From assembly GCF_042656585.1 (NCBI RefSeq), contig NZ_JBHSPG010000023.1: a stretch of 64,000 bases of DNA. The stretch is one strand, 5' to 3'. The position numbers and the translations under genes were made by a program. Positions 1-7,838 of the stretch are shown here, piece by piece. The stretch's first letter is position 1. Each line of letters begins with the position of its first letter. The notes under the pieces were generated by a model. It saw only the letters and a list, made by a program, of their open reading frames with translations. It did no database searches and was not told the origin of the DNA. This DNA is from Thalassorhabdus alkalitolerans (GTDB lineage: Bacteria > Bacillota > Bacilli > Bacillales > Marinococcaceae).

Positions 1-1
1 T

Positions 2-295
2 GAAACAAAAGAAGAGGCAGTAGAGTTGGCTAATGGCACAAATTATGGACTGGCGGCAGGAATCTTCACAGAAAGTTCCGAGCGTGGGAGGTGGATTGCA
101 GAGAGACTGGAAGCGGGGATTATTTGGATTAACAGCTATCACACTCCGTATGTGGATGCTCCCTGGGGAGGAGTGAAGCAAAGCGGGATTGGACGGGAAC
201 TAGGTCCGGAAGGGTTGATAAGCTTTACTGAATACAAGCACGTTAATAAAAGTGTCAGTATTGATTCTCTTGGGTGGTATCAATTTAAAAGATAA
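2..295 (+). CDS. Aldehyde dehydrogenase family protein, C-terminal fragment
   Basis: The window opens inside this gene; about 97 C-terminal residues are visible and the catalytic cysteine lies upstream. The readable part has the usual end of NAD(P)-dependent aldehyde dehydrogenases: LANGTNYGLAAGIFT, then WINSYH and PWGGVKQSGIGRELG, followed by GLISFTEYKHV. These enzymes oxidise an aldehyde to the carboxylate in the cytoplasm. The nearest family look is the betaine-aldehyde/gamma-aminobutyraldehyde type, but the substrate cannot be fixed from this piece. It is followed on the same strand by a permease and an amidohydrolase, suggesting one small catabolic operon for a nitrogenous compound (inference). 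Confidence 0.9.
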   Translation, partial: ETKEEAVELANGTNYGLAAGIFTESSERGRWIAERLEAGIIWINSYHTPYVDAPWGGVKQSGIGRELGPEGLISFTEYKHVNKSVSIDSLGWYQFKR

Positions 296-359
296 ATACA
301 GAAAAAGGTTGAATCCAAAGGAGTAGTGTGTAGGAGAGGAATACTACAGACAGGATGGG

Positions 360-1730
360 ATGAATATGCCAGAAAAACAAAAACGAATTGGATCCGATGA
401 CATCAGGCCATTAAAAAAGGCCGAACAAAGGGTGCCTTTTTGGGGGATTTTAGCAATATGGGTGGCAGCAAATTTTGTTATCACTACTATTTTAACGGGT
501 ATGCTGTTTATCCCTAACATTTCATTTGGCCAGGCTGTGATGGTGAGTATCGTCGGTTCTGCAATCGGTGCGATTCCTCTAGCTTTAATGGGAAGAATCG
601 GCACGCGGACCGGTCTTCCTACCATGGTAATTACAAGAGGAGCTTTTGGCCAAAAGGGAGCAATTTTACCAGCGGTAGCTAATACTATTGTGCTTGTAGG
701 GTGGTGCTGGATTCAAGCGTATATGGCTGGGTTAAGCCTGGATTATGCTGTTTCTACTATCACCGGCTATAGTAACATAAATCTTTTTACTATTTTGACA
801 CAGTTGTTAGTTATTTTTATTGTGATCTATGGGCTGAGGGGAATTGAGACCACCCAAAAGTTTATTTCTCTTGCCATGCTGACCTTAGCTTTTGTTGTTT
901 TCTTTCAACTTTTCAACCTTTATAACGTAAATGATTTGATCCAAATGCAAATTAGTCAAAATCCTGAAATAACGGCAATCATAGCCTTTGATATTGTAGT
1001 AGCGACCGCTTTTTCCTGGATGTCGTCCGTCAGTGACTACAACAGAGGAGCAAGAAGTGAAAAAGGAGCTATGGCGGCCACATACGGAGGGTATGTTATT
1101 GCCTCAACGCTGGCTCTGGGACTTGGAGCGGCTGTTGGGGGATTCAGTATTCTGCAAGGAATGGAACAAACCTACGATCCTACTGTTTTACTGGCACAGC
1201 ATGGGTTTGGACTCATCGCAGCCATTGTCGTATTCTTTTCAGTTCTTTCTACAAACGCAATGGCCTTATACAGCGCGAATATGTCCTTGCTAAACATTAT
1301 CCCAAAGGTGGATTTCTGGAAAGCGGCTTTGGGCCTGGGAATAATAACTGTGTTAGGAGCTCTTCTCAAAGAGGCTCTAATGGCTAATTTCTTTGACTTT
1401 ATATTGTTAATTGCCACTCTTTATATCCCGATTTTTGCTATTGTCCTAACCGATTATTATATTTTGAAAAAAGGACGATATGATGCCGAAGAAATTGTGG
1501 AAAATGAAAAAGGAAGCTACATGTATAAAAACGGAATAAATATCTATTCTTATGTTGCCTATATCCTTGGAGCTGGATTTGCTCTTTACTTCACTTATAT
1601 TTCACCGCTTGCTATCGGCTCCACGATCTTGACCTTCCTTGTATCAGGTCTCCTTTACTGGGGGTTAATGAGAGGGAAGTATACAGTAAAAAATAGAACC
1701 GATTTTTCTGAAAGGAGCAAATCAGCGTGA
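360..1730 (+). CDS. NCS1-family nucleobase/cation symporter (CodB-like permease)
   Basis: This 456-residue membrane protein has about 12 hydrophobic segments. After a charged N-terminus it begins with the VPFWGILAIWVAANF region, followed by TRTGLPTMVITRGAFGQKGA, which is the NCS1 signature area (cytosine, uracil, allantoin and hydantoin carriers). It imports a nucleobase-like compound with a cation. The start at 360 was chosen over the second ATG at 366 because of the upstream purine-rich GGAGAGG/AGGATGGG stretch; either is possible. It sits between an aldehyde dehydrogenase and a nitrilase-type amidohydrolase, so the three probably take up and open one N-containing substrate. Which substrate is not readable from sequence. 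Confidence 0.88.
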   Translation: MNMPEKQKRIGSDDIRPLKKAEQRVPFWGILAIWVAANFVITTILTGMLFIPNISFGQAVMVSIVGSAIGAIPLALMGRIGTRTGLPTMVITRGAFGQKGAILPAVANTIVLVGWCWIQAYMAGLSLDYAVSTITGYSNINLFTILTQLLVIFIVIYGLRGIETTQKFISLAMLTLAFVVFFQLFNLYNVNDLIQMQISQNPEITAIIAFDIVVATAFSWMSSVSDYNRGARSEKGAMAATYGGYVIASTLALGLGAAVGGFSILQGMEQTYDPTVLLAQHGFGLIAAIVVFFSVLSTNAMALYSANMSLLNIIPKVDFWKAALGLGIITVLGALLKEALMANFFDFILLIATLYIPIFAIVLTDYYILKKGRYDAEEIVENEKGSYMYKNGINIYSYVAYILGAGFALYFTYISPLAIGSTILTFLVSGLLYWGLMRGKYTVKNRTDFSERSKSA

Positions 1731-2548
1731 TGCAATCCTCACAAGTTGCATTGATTCAGGATTCCTTTTTTCTTGGTGATAAGGAAAAAAACTACAAGCT
1801 TATGGAGGAACGGGTACACGAATGTAGCAGAAAATATCCCCAGGCAGAACTTCTTGTTTTTCCGGAAATGTCTGCCACAGGATACTTTCTGGATGCTACG
1901 ATTCTTGAACAAGGAGAATCAAGAGAAGGAGAAACCTTTGAAAAAGTATCTTCACTCGCTAAAAGGAAAAATGTATATATCATTTACGGTTTTCCAGAGA
2001 CAGCAGAACCTGGGGAAAACAGACTCTACAATTCTATTAACGTAGTTACGCCCCTTGGGGAAAGGGCTGCCACATACAGGAAGGTGCATGTGACAGCTTT
2101 GGAGAAGGCTTATTTTAAACCAGGCTCAAACATACAGACAGTCGAAACAGAGTTAGGGACTTTAGGGTTAATGATATGCTGGGATTTAGCTTTTCCAGAA
2201 ATGGCTCGACTTCTTCAAAAAAAGGGGTCTCACCTTCTTGTGGCTCCGTCTGCCTGGGAAATGCCTTATCAGTATGCTTTTAAACAGTTTGCTGCCGCAC
2301 GGGCAATAGATCAGTCTCTTTTTGTAGCAGCGGTGAACCATACAGGTCAAAGTGAAGTTTTGGATTTCTTTGGTGAGTCAGTATTTTTTCTTCCAGACGG
2401 TCAACTTGCCAGCCAGGGGCCATTCAAGCAAACAGACATAGTAACAGGGCATGTAAACCGGGCGTTCCAGCGTAAATGTAAATCTGAATTTTTTTGCATG
2501 GATATAGAAAGAAGAACGGATCTCTATGATGTTATGGCTGTTAAATAA
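1727..2548 (+). CDS. Carbon-nitrogen hydrolase (nitrilase superfamily amidase)
   Basis: A 273-residue cytoplasmic amidohydrolase with the complete nitrilase-superfamily catalytic triad: Glu47 in FPEMSATGY, Lys119 in YRKVH and Cys151 in MICWDLAFPEM. Members hydrolyse amides or carbamoyl groups, releasing ammonia. The gene overlaps the end of the permease (GTG at 1727, ATG at 1730; AAAGGAG at 1711-1717 favours the GTG), so the two are translationally coupled. Likely roles are cleavage of an omega-amide or N-carbamoyl compound brought in by the permease; the aldehyde dehydrogenase upstream could act on a later product. The exact substrate is unknown. Confidence 0.88.
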   Translation: MMQSSQVALIQDSFFLGDKEKNYKLMEERVHECSRKYPQAELLVFPEMSATGYFLDATILEQGESREGETFEKVSSLAKRKNVYIIYGFPETAEPGENRLYNSINVVTPLGERAATYRKVHVTALEKAYFKPGSNIQTVETELGTLGLMICWDLAFPEMARLLQKKGSHLLVAPSAWEMPYQYAFKQFAAARAIDQSLFVAAVNHTGQSEVLDFFGESVFFLPDGQLASQGPFKQTDIVTGHVNRAFQRKCKSEFFCMDIERRTDLYDVMAVK

Positions 2549-3043
2549 TGAATATATGAAGAGCTAAAAGGCTTGGACTACACAGTTTAATAAAGGAAAA
2601 GATGGGTCCAATTATTGTAAGTTGATAATAGGGTCCTTTTTTTATTTATGAAACGATCGATTAAGCTTCCTGGGAGTGCCATTTTTTATCAACGATTAAA
2701 AGAAGTCACAAAAAAGTCGAAATATATTATTGACCTATATATAATATTCCTGTATTATTATTAGAAATAACTTAATTTTTTGTTCCGTTTTTTTCCATTT
2801 ACACTCGATGGACAAATGAAAGTCTATGAACGATTTATCTCTACCAACAGATATCTAACCACAAAAAACCTCAAAATTATACTGATTTTTTAGAATATTA
2901 AAAATTCTATTAGTTTAATTAAGGAATATTTTGTTTTTAGAAGAAAAGGTTTAACAGATGCATTCTAAGGAAATATAAAATACATCTTTTTTGCAGAGAA
3001 CAACTGTTCATATAATAAATTTTTGAAAGAAAGGATGACTACC
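2549..3043. other. AT-rich intergenic region, no gene seen
   Basis: No convincing ORF is present. The only readable signal is a sigma-A-like promoter described separately at 2730-2758. A T-run follows a weak hairpin near 2610-2645, which may end the preceding operon, but the stem is poor. Confidence 0.5.
2730..2758 (+). promoter_or_regulatory. Sigma-A-like promoter
   Basis: TTGACC, a 17-base spacer, then TATTAT. It would give a leader of roughly 280 bases for the small membrane protein at 3044, which is long, so the assignment is tentative. Confidence 0.4.
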
Positions 3044-3271
3044 ATGAAAGAACAACCATTGTTTTGGGCTTTATTAATGATGATGTCGTTTGGTTTTTTA
3101 TTTTTTATAGGTGCTTATCAGTTTACTGAAACAGCACAAATTATACTCCAATCTGTCGGATTTGGCGGCTTCGTATTTTCTATGCTATACGGTGTTCTGA
3201 TTACACAGCACCTTGAACAGAGAAAGGCTAGTGAACAAGAGGAGCACTATATAAAAAGTCCGTTAAAATAG
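3044..3271 (+). CDS. Small two-span membrane protein, function unknown
   Basis: A 75-residue protein with two hydrophobic helices (about residues 6-26 and 33-55) and a short charged C-terminal tail. I do not recognise the family. The ATG at 3044 was chosen because AAAGGATG lies six to seven bases upstream; a TTG at 3023 and an ATG at 3035 are in or near the leader but have poorer spacing. The gene stands alone between a promoter-like element and a strong terminator. Confidence 0.6.
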   Translation: MKEQPLFWALLMMMSFGFLFFIGAYQFTETAQIILQSVGFGGFVFSMLYGVLITQHLEQRKASEQEEHYIKSPLK

Positions 3272-3280
3272 GGAAAAATA

Positions 3281-3307
3281 ACCGGGGAGAAATCCTCGGT
3301 TTTTTTA
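3281..3307 (+). terminator. Intrinsic terminator
   Basis: ACCGGGGA / TCCTCGGT stem with a short GAAA loop followed by a run of T. It ends the small membrane-protein transcript. Confidence 0.85.
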
Positions 3308-3414
3308 TGTGTAGATTTCTGCACAACTCCACGAAAGGGTTCTTTCTGCAACATATAGTATTACGTGATAGAATGGGAAATACAATAGAGAAGATAGAAT
3401 AAAGGAGATTTTTC

Positions 3415-3720
3415 ATGTACATTGTCACCTCAACTGTTACTGTACCAAGTGAAAAGGCTGATGAAGTAATAGATATCTATCGAAATCGCTCGCGAGCAGT
3501 CGACAAGGCTAAAGGGTTTCGAACATTTCAGCTTTTACAAAATGATAAGAAGCCAGGAGAGCTGACAGTCCATCTAGAATGGGAGAGTAAAGCTGATTAT
3601 CTCTCTTGGGTAACAAGTGATGAATATAAGAAGATTCATGAACTGGAAAAGAAATATCCGGATAAAGAACTGGCTTCGATCGTTCCAAAAGTCGGCCAGT
3701 ATAAGGTAGTAGCTGAATGA
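3415..3720 (+). CDS. ABM-domain protein, heme-degrading monooxygenase-like (HmoA/IsdG type)
   Basis: A 101-residue protein with the antibiotic-biosynthesis-monooxygenase ferredoxin-like fold pattern: an N-terminal beta strand (MYIVTSTVTV), a helix, a GFRTFQLLQ strand, HLEWESKADYLSW and DEYKKIHE. A Trp and a His sit at positions comparable to IsdG-type heme oxygenases, but the IsdG N-terminal Asn is not obvious. It may degrade or handle a tetrapyrrole, or may be a non-catalytic ABM protein. AAAGGAG precedes the ATG. Its stop overlaps the next start by four bases, so it is co-translated with the 117-residue protein and the B12-binding protein, a notable context for a possible heme/tetrapyrrole protein. 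Confidence 0.72.
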   Translation: MYIVTSTVTVPSEKADEVIDIYRNRSRAVDKAKGFRTFQLLQNDKKPGELTVHLEWESKADYLSWVTSDEYKKIHELEKKYPDKELASIVPKVGQYKVVAE

Positions 3721-4070
3721 GCAACGAAACAAAAGAAAAGATTGTAAAAGAAGTGTCAGAGGCTATTTACCAAGCATACCCATATTTATGGGAAAAGTTT
3801 GGGGAACATGGCAGGATAAAAACAGAGGAAGACAACTATCATCACCTTGATCACTTAGAAACAACGTATGAATTAAGGGACATTACCGTTTTTCTTGACT
3901 ACACCAAGTGGCTGGAAAACGTGTTAACCAGCCGGAATGTCGGAACTTACTTAATCATAGACAATTTTGAAAGGCTCGTAAAAGCAATTCCTGGAAAAGT
4001 GGATAAGGAAAGAGAACAAGCCTTTCTTATGTATCTGCAGCAAGCTATCCAATTGTTGAAAAACAGCTGA
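3717..4070 (+). CDS. Small helical protein coupled to the B12-binding protein
   Basis: A 117-residue, mostly alpha-helical acidic protein (YLWEKFGEHGRIKTEEDNYHH, FLDYTKWLENVLTSR, IIDNFERL). No catalytic motif is visible. I believe similar sequence occurs as a leading helical segment near cobalamin-binding signalling proteins of Bacillaceae, but this is from memory and unverified. The start overlaps the stop of the ABM gene (ATGA), and the B12-binding gene begins about 20 bases after its end, so it is most likely a partner or a split-off sensory domain of that protein. Confidence 0.6.
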   Translation: MSNETKEKIVKEVSEAIYQAYPYLWEKFGEHGRIKTEEDNYHHLDHLETTYELRDITVFLDYTKWLENVLTSRNVGTYLIIDNFERLVKAIPGKVDKEREQAFLMYLQQAIQLLKNS

Positions 4071-4089
4071 GAAAGCAGAGGTGACGGAT

Positions 4090-4749
4090 GTGAGCCCACA
4101 ACCAGAAAAGCTGGCCCAGCTGTTCCTGGAGGGAAAAGAAAAGCAAGCCCTGGAGTACTTGCAAGAATTATGTAACGATGATAATAAGCTTTCCCTTTAT
4201 GAAGATATGATCACTCCTGCTATGTATCATATTGGCGAGTTATGGGAATTGAATAAAATATCAGTAGCTGATGAACACTTGGCTACCGGGATATGTGATA
4301 TGGTTATCTCACAAATGGAAAATCTTTATTTCAGAGATAAAACAACCCTCCCTGACGAAAAAAAGGTTATGTTGTTAGGAGTAGAGGAAGAGCAGCATTA
4401 TCTAGGATTGAAGATGGCTGCTTCCGTGTTTAAAGATCAAGGGTGGACGGTCCGGTATTTGGGTCCGAACCTCCCTTTACATCATGCGCTGCAGTTTATA
4501 AATGAATGGAAACCGGAAGTGATAGGCGTATCAGCTGCCCTTTCATATCGTCTGCCAAAGCTGAAAGAATTTTTACAAGCTTTTCAGGAAGTGGATTTTG
4601 AGCCTGTAATTATTATTGGCGGTCGGATGACAAAAAAGCATGACCTTGATTCTTATTCAGAAAAAAAAGTGATAGTGTTAGAAGATTTAAGAAGCCTGCA
4701 ATATTGGCTTGATAATGGGAGAGAAGGAGACATGAATGCAACAAGTTAA
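4090..4749 (+). CDS. Standalone cobalamin-binding protein, CarH-type B12 photosensor module
   Basis: A 219-residue soluble protein made of a helical cap (about residues 5-85) and a Rossmann B12-binding domain (about 90-205). The cap carries Trp52-x9-Glu62-His63, the Wx9EH motif that in CarH/LitR photoreceptors faces the adenosyl group. The B12 domain carries Glu101-x-His103-x2-Gly106, the ExHxxG lower-ligand motif. There is no MerR-type DNA-binding domain, so output must pass to another protein, plausibly the PAS/STAS protein whose gene overlaps by 14 bases. GTG at 4090 was chosen for GAGGTGA at 4078-4084; GTG at 4081 is the alternative. Adenosylcobalamin light sensing is inferred from the motifs only; a plain B12 or redox sensor is possible. 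Confidence 0.85.
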   Translation: MSPQPEKLAQLFLEGKEKQALEYLQELCNDDNKLSLYEDMITPAMYHIGELWELNKISVADEHLATGICDMVISQMENLYFRDKTTLPDEKKVMLLGVEEEQHYLGLKMAASVFKDQGWTVRYLGPNLPLHHALQFINEWKPEVIGVSAALSYRLPKLKEFLQAFQEVDFEPVIIIGGRMTKKHDLDSYSEKKVIVLEDLRSLQYWLDNGREGDMNATS

Positions 4750-5494
4750 CGAGCAATTGCCGATTCCTATCTTTTTAATAGATAAAAACCTTCAAATTCT
4801 TGGCTGCTCTCCCGAAGCCGAAGAGCAATTCAATGTCAACTTCTCATTGCTGGATGTGATTGAGGGGGAGAGCAGAGATAAGGTGAAGCAGCAAGTGCAC
4901 CCGGATCAGGGGAAAAGGAAGCTGGAAATAAACGTTATTAATCAGAAAGAACAAGTGTTGCTGGCTGATTTATATGCAGGCTGGGAAAGCGAGCTGCACG
5001 GGAAAGTCTTTATTCAAATAAAAGAAGAGTCGATAAGCAGGGTTACTGATATGCTGGCTGAGCTTAGAACTCGCCTTCAGGATACTAACTTTGAACTATT
5101 AAAGGAAAAAGAAAAGCTTGAGCAAGCATTGATTGAAAATGATAGGCTTTCAGCACCCTTTATAGAGGTTACCGAAGATTTGGCACTCATACCTTTGTAT
5201 GGTGAGGTTCATGAGGACAAAATGAACATTATTCGAGAAAAAATTCTTACGGCTTCTTTCGAACGGCCAGTAACTAACCTCTTATTTGATTTTACAGCTA
5301 TTGGAGAAATAAAGGGAGAGGGGCTGCTGGTGCTAAAAAACATGTTTCAGTCTCTTACTTACATGGGGAAGAAGGTAGTAATTACCGGAGTGACTCCTAA
5401 ACAGGCTAAGCGGCTTCATGAGCTTGACGTTCATTTAAATATTACATTTATTCAGTCGTTGGAAGCTGCTGTGAAAAAAGAAAGCAAAAGCTGA
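4736..5494 (+). CDS. PAS-like / coiled-coil / STAS signalling protein
   Basis: A 252-residue cytoplasmic protein. Residues about 5-95 look PAS-like (PIPIFLIDKNLQILGCSPEAEEQF), about 100-145 form a coiled coil, and about 145-248 form a STAS domain (LIPLYGEVHEDK, LLFDFTAIGEIKGEG, GKKVVITGVTP). STAS domains of the RsbR/RsbS type build stressosomes and are switched by RsbT-type kinases. The position matching the phospho-accepting Ser/Thr after the DFTAI strand is Gly, and the second RsbR threonine position is Arg, so it is probably not phosphorylated at the usual sites. Translation is coupled to the B12-binding gene. It likely transmits that sensor's state; the target is unknown. Confidence 0.78.
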   Translation: MQQVNEQLPIPIFLIDKNLQILGCSPEAEEQFNVNFSLLDVIEGESRDKVKQQVHPDQGKRKLEINVINQKEQVLLADLYAGWESELHGKVFIQIKEESISRVTDMLAELRTRLQDTNFELLKEKEKLEQALIENDRLSAPFIEVTEDLALIPLYGEVHEDKMNIIREKILTASFERPVTNLLFDFTAIGEIKGEGLLVLKNMFQSLTYMGKKVVITGVTPKQAKRLHELDVHLNITFIQSLEAAVKKESKS

Positions 5495-5510
5495 TTCGGC
5501 TGCAACATGC

Positions 5511-5543
5511 AAAAGGGTGGCCCACGGGGGCTCACCCTTTTTT
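5511..5543. terminator. Bidirectional terminator between convergent STAS genes
   Basis: AAAGGGTG-GCCC paired with GGGC-T-CACCCTTT, flanked by A-run and T-run, so it can end transcripts from both sides. Confidence 0.85.
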
Positions 5544-6427
5544 CATATCGATGTCAGCTTGTAGCCTTTTTTTGCACTGAGATACTGAAGCCCAAGACGG
5601 AAATTTGAAAAAGTCTTGGCTTTAATCTGAACACCGCTTCCTACAATTTCCTGGGCCAAATGAGTGGAAAAGCCTACATAAATCGTTTCTACTCCCATTA
5701 AACCGAGAGAGGTGGTAATTAAATCAATCTGACGTGCAATTTCAACCAGTGAAAAGTCTTCCTGATCTTTTAAATGAATTCCTGTAAAGTCGATGATTGC
5801 AGTGTCGGCATTATAGGCTTTGATGTTGTTAACTACTTTCTCACGAATTTGTTCTATTCTTTCAGCGTTCAATTGCCCTGTAAGTGGGATAAGGATCGTG
5901 TTCGGAACAATTGATGGAATAATAGGAGCGGATAAATCTTTAATCAGCTGCTGGTCTTCCTGTATTTGGATAGTGGCTTTTTCAAGCTCTTCACTATAAT
6001 AATTGATATATTGTTCGCTGTAAGCAATGGTAGTGATATCTATCAGATCACATATCATATCAGTGATTTTAAAAGCTAATCCATAGGACAGGTTGTTGTC
6101 TTTAATCTCTTTTTCTGCTTCTTTACAGATCACTTTCCGAAAGAGGGATAAGCTTGATAAAGCTTCGGACAAGGAGCGATCTTCCTGTACAGCCAGCATC
6201 CCTGCTTTGTCAGCCCACTCTCTTATATCGTTGTTTAATTCTTTTTTCGAAGCAACAAGGCCTTCAGCAATAAGGTTGATTAATTCGAAACGCACATGAA
6301 AGAGAGCGCTGGAACTGTCATTTGTTTCTATTGCTTTTTGCTTGTCAATTTTTTCAGTGATTACTTCTGCAAGGCCGTGGGCGTTATGCTGGAGCCTGCT
6401 TTTTAACCTTGAGAGCTCATTTTTCAT
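5543..6427 (-). CDS. RsbR-family co-antagonist with C-terminal STAS domain
   Basis: A 294-residue protein with an N-terminal all-helical region of the RsbR non-heme-globin type (about 1-150), a helical linker and a C-terminal STAS domain (about 180-285: ILIPLTGQLNAERI, TAIIDFTGIHLKDQ, VETIYVGFSTHLAQE). Such proteins are stressosome sensors. The residues matching RsbRA's two phospho-threonines appear to be Gln and Glu, so signalling through RsbT would have to be atypical. Start at 6427 (MKNELSRLK) is supported by GGGGGAGAC upstream; an in-frame extension of 12 residues lacks a ribosome site. It is convergent with the B12/STAS operon, suggesting a shared stress- or light-response function (inference). 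Confidence 0.83.
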   Translation of the reverse strand: MKNELSRLKSRLQHNAHGLAEVITEKIDKQKAIETNDSSSALFHVRFELINLIAEGLVASKKELNNDIREWADKAGMLAVQEDRSLSEALSSLSLFRKVICKEAEKEIKDNNLSYGLAFKITDMICDLIDITTIAYSEQYINYYSEELEKATIQIQEDQQLIKDLSAPIIPSIVPNTILIPLTGQLNAERIEQIREKVVNNIKAYNADTAIIDFTGIHLKDQEDFSLVEIARQIDLITTSLGLMGVETIYVGFSTHLAQEIVGSGVQIKAKTFSNFRLGLQYLSAKKGYKLTSI

Positions 6428-6568
6428 GGTGTCTCCCCCAATAAAAAAAATAAAATCTAGCACTATTTTACCACAATTTTATAAAATTACAGAGAACTAT
6501 TTGTCAGGTGTTTGAACAAAAGGTGTATTTAAGTGTGTAGAAAAGTAAAGTGAAAGGAGGAGGAGAAA

Positions 6569-6826
6569 ATGGATAAACAATTTCAAGAACAGGTGGATGG
6601 ATTACTAGAGAAATACACTGAACTCTTGCTTGGGGAAAGTACTCCGGAGCTTAAGAAAAAAGTGGAAACATGGGCCCTTTATATGCATATTTCTAAAAAC
6701 ATGCCTCCATTAACAAGACATTGGATTGAGTCTTACCCGGATGCAAAGGAAAACATGAGAGAATTGACTGGGGAAATCAAAAGGCTGAATGAAGCTAATA
6801 GAAAGAAAGGGAAAGAAGATCAATAA
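6569..6826 (+). CDS. yusU: YusU-like DUF2573 protein
   Basis: An 85-residue acidic protein resembling B. subtilis YusU (DUF2573): LLEKYTELLLGE, KVETWALYMHISKNMPPLTRHW, SYPDAKENM. Function is unknown. AAAGGAGGAGGAG precedes the ATG. It is a single-gene unit between the divergent RsbR-like gene and the convergent spore coat genes. Confidence 0.75.
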   Translation: MDKQFQEQVDGLLEKYTELLLGESTPELKKKVETWALYMHISKNMPPLTRHWIESYPDAKENMRELTGEIKRLNEANRKKGKEDQ

Positions 6827-6831
6827 GCAGG

Positions 6832-6888
6832 ACAGCCCTTCTTCCGCTCCCACCATACCAAAGAGCGATGCAGAAGGGCTGCTTTTGT
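6832..6888 (+). terminator. Terminator-like hairpin after yusU
   Basis: ACAGCCCTTCT and AGAAGGGCTGC arms separated by about 29 bases, followed by TTTTGTCT. The long loop makes it a moderate call. Confidence 0.6.
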
Positions 6889-6935
6889 CTGCATACAGTC
6901 TGACGTTCGCCGCTGTTTGCACGACTTTCTTTATC

Positions 6936-7271
6936 TTATTGAGTCAACCCGCCGCTAGGCAGCTGGTTGTTATAACCGGTGAACTGCTGAAAGCTCTGTT
7001 GTAATGAACTTTGCTGAGCGGCATCAAAGCTGTACCACCCTTTTTCGAACATCACATTGAATAAGTGGCGCTGTGAATCCTGAGTTTCATTCATAATGGC
7101 AGCCAGGTCCTGATAAAGAGATTCATGGCTTGCCTCATTTAAAGCGATACTGTATGAGGAAGTCATATACTTTTCCGTAGTCAAAATATCATTTAGGAAA
7201 TCCCGGTCATTCATGGCAGGGGACTTAGGAACTTGAGTTTCCGGATTTTGTATCTTGCTTTGCTGTGTCAT
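6936..7271 (-). CDS. Spore coat protein, CotF-like
   Basis: A 111-residue protein with the helical CotF-type domain (MNDRDFLNDILTTEKYMTSS, YSIALNEASHESLYQDL, QRHLFNVMFEKGWYSFD) and a Gln-rich C-terminus. Proteins of this kind are packed into the spore coat during late sporulation. GGAGG lies ten bases before the ATG, and that Shine-Dalgarno overlaps the end of the preceding coat gene (7287-7550), so the two form one operon. The paired CotF-type genes match the yusN position next to the fad operon in Bacillus. Confidence 0.82.
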   Translation of the reverse strand: MTQQSKIQNPETQVPKSPAMNDRDFLNDILTTEKYMTSSYSIALNEASHESLYQDLAAIMNETQDSQRHLFNVMFEKGWYSFDAAQQSSLQQSFQQFTGYNNQLPSGGLTQ

Positions 7272-7286
7272 ATGTGTACTGCCTCC

Positions 7287-7550
7287 TTATTGAGTAGGTT
7301 GAATAGGCTGATTGTTAGATTGAAGGTGAGAAAGAATTTGCTGATAGTGGCGTACGTGCATTTGTGAGACACTTTCGAGTGCGCTCTTAACATCAGTGTC
7401 CGTACACTGTTGAGCGAAATAATGGGACTTTTTGGCGGCTAAAAGATTCCATGACAACATGTCAGTAATGTAAATTTCGTCCTTTGTCGTAACGACATTC
7501 GGCGGCTGAGGCATTACCTGCTGCTGATTTTGTTCGCTTTGCTGCTGCAT
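7287..7550 (-). CDS. yusN: Spore coat protein, YusN/CotF-like
   Basis: An 87-residue protein with Gln-rich ends and a central helical segment (TTKDEIYITDMLSWNLLAAKK, SHYFAQQCTDTDVKSALES, HVRHYQQIL) typical of CotF/YusN coat proteins. It starts behind a strong AAAAAGGAGG site and is the first gene of a two-gene coat operon, divergent from fadN as in B. subtilis. A sporulation promoter is expected upstream but I could not identify one with confidence. Confidence 0.8.
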   Translation of the reverse strand: MQQQSEQNQQQVMPQPPNVVTTKDEIYITDMLSWNLLAAKKSHYFAQQCTDTDVKSALESVSQMHVRHYQQILSHLQSNNQPIQPTQ

Positions 7551-7802
7551 AAAACAACCTCCTTTTTATATAAACACGTATTTAGTTTGAGAAATGAAGG
7601 AAGAAGCTATACAAAAAAATTATAAAAGTGAATTAGAAACAATTTTCTTGATGATAACAAGAAAAACCACTTTCTTTGTTAAAGGACTCAAAAAAAAATA
7701 ATTTTCTGTAAGCACAGTATTGATATAATCAGGAATATAATTTATAGTAAGGATAGAAATGAACAGCCATTCAGAAAGTGGTTAATTTTTTTGTCTATAT
7801 TA

Positions 7803-7820
7803 TGAATGAGTATTCATTCA
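7803..7820 (+). promoter_or_regulatory. FadR (YsiA) operator in the fad promoter
   Basis: TGAATGAGTATTCATTCA is an 18-bp near-perfect palindrome matching the known Bacillus FadR consensus TGAATGANTANTCATTCA. It lies immediately after a possible TATTAT -10 element and 18 bases before the fadN start, so bound FadR would block transcription until long-chain acyl-CoA is present. Confidence 0.88.
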
Positions 7821-7838
7821 AGGAGAGGGAGGAAGACG

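Noticed and set aside
3346..3380. Possible SigB promoter before the ABM/B12/STAS operon (GTATTA...GGGAAA)
   Set aside because: The spacer is 11 bases and the -35 match is poor, so SigB control cannot be claimed although it would suit the STAS context.
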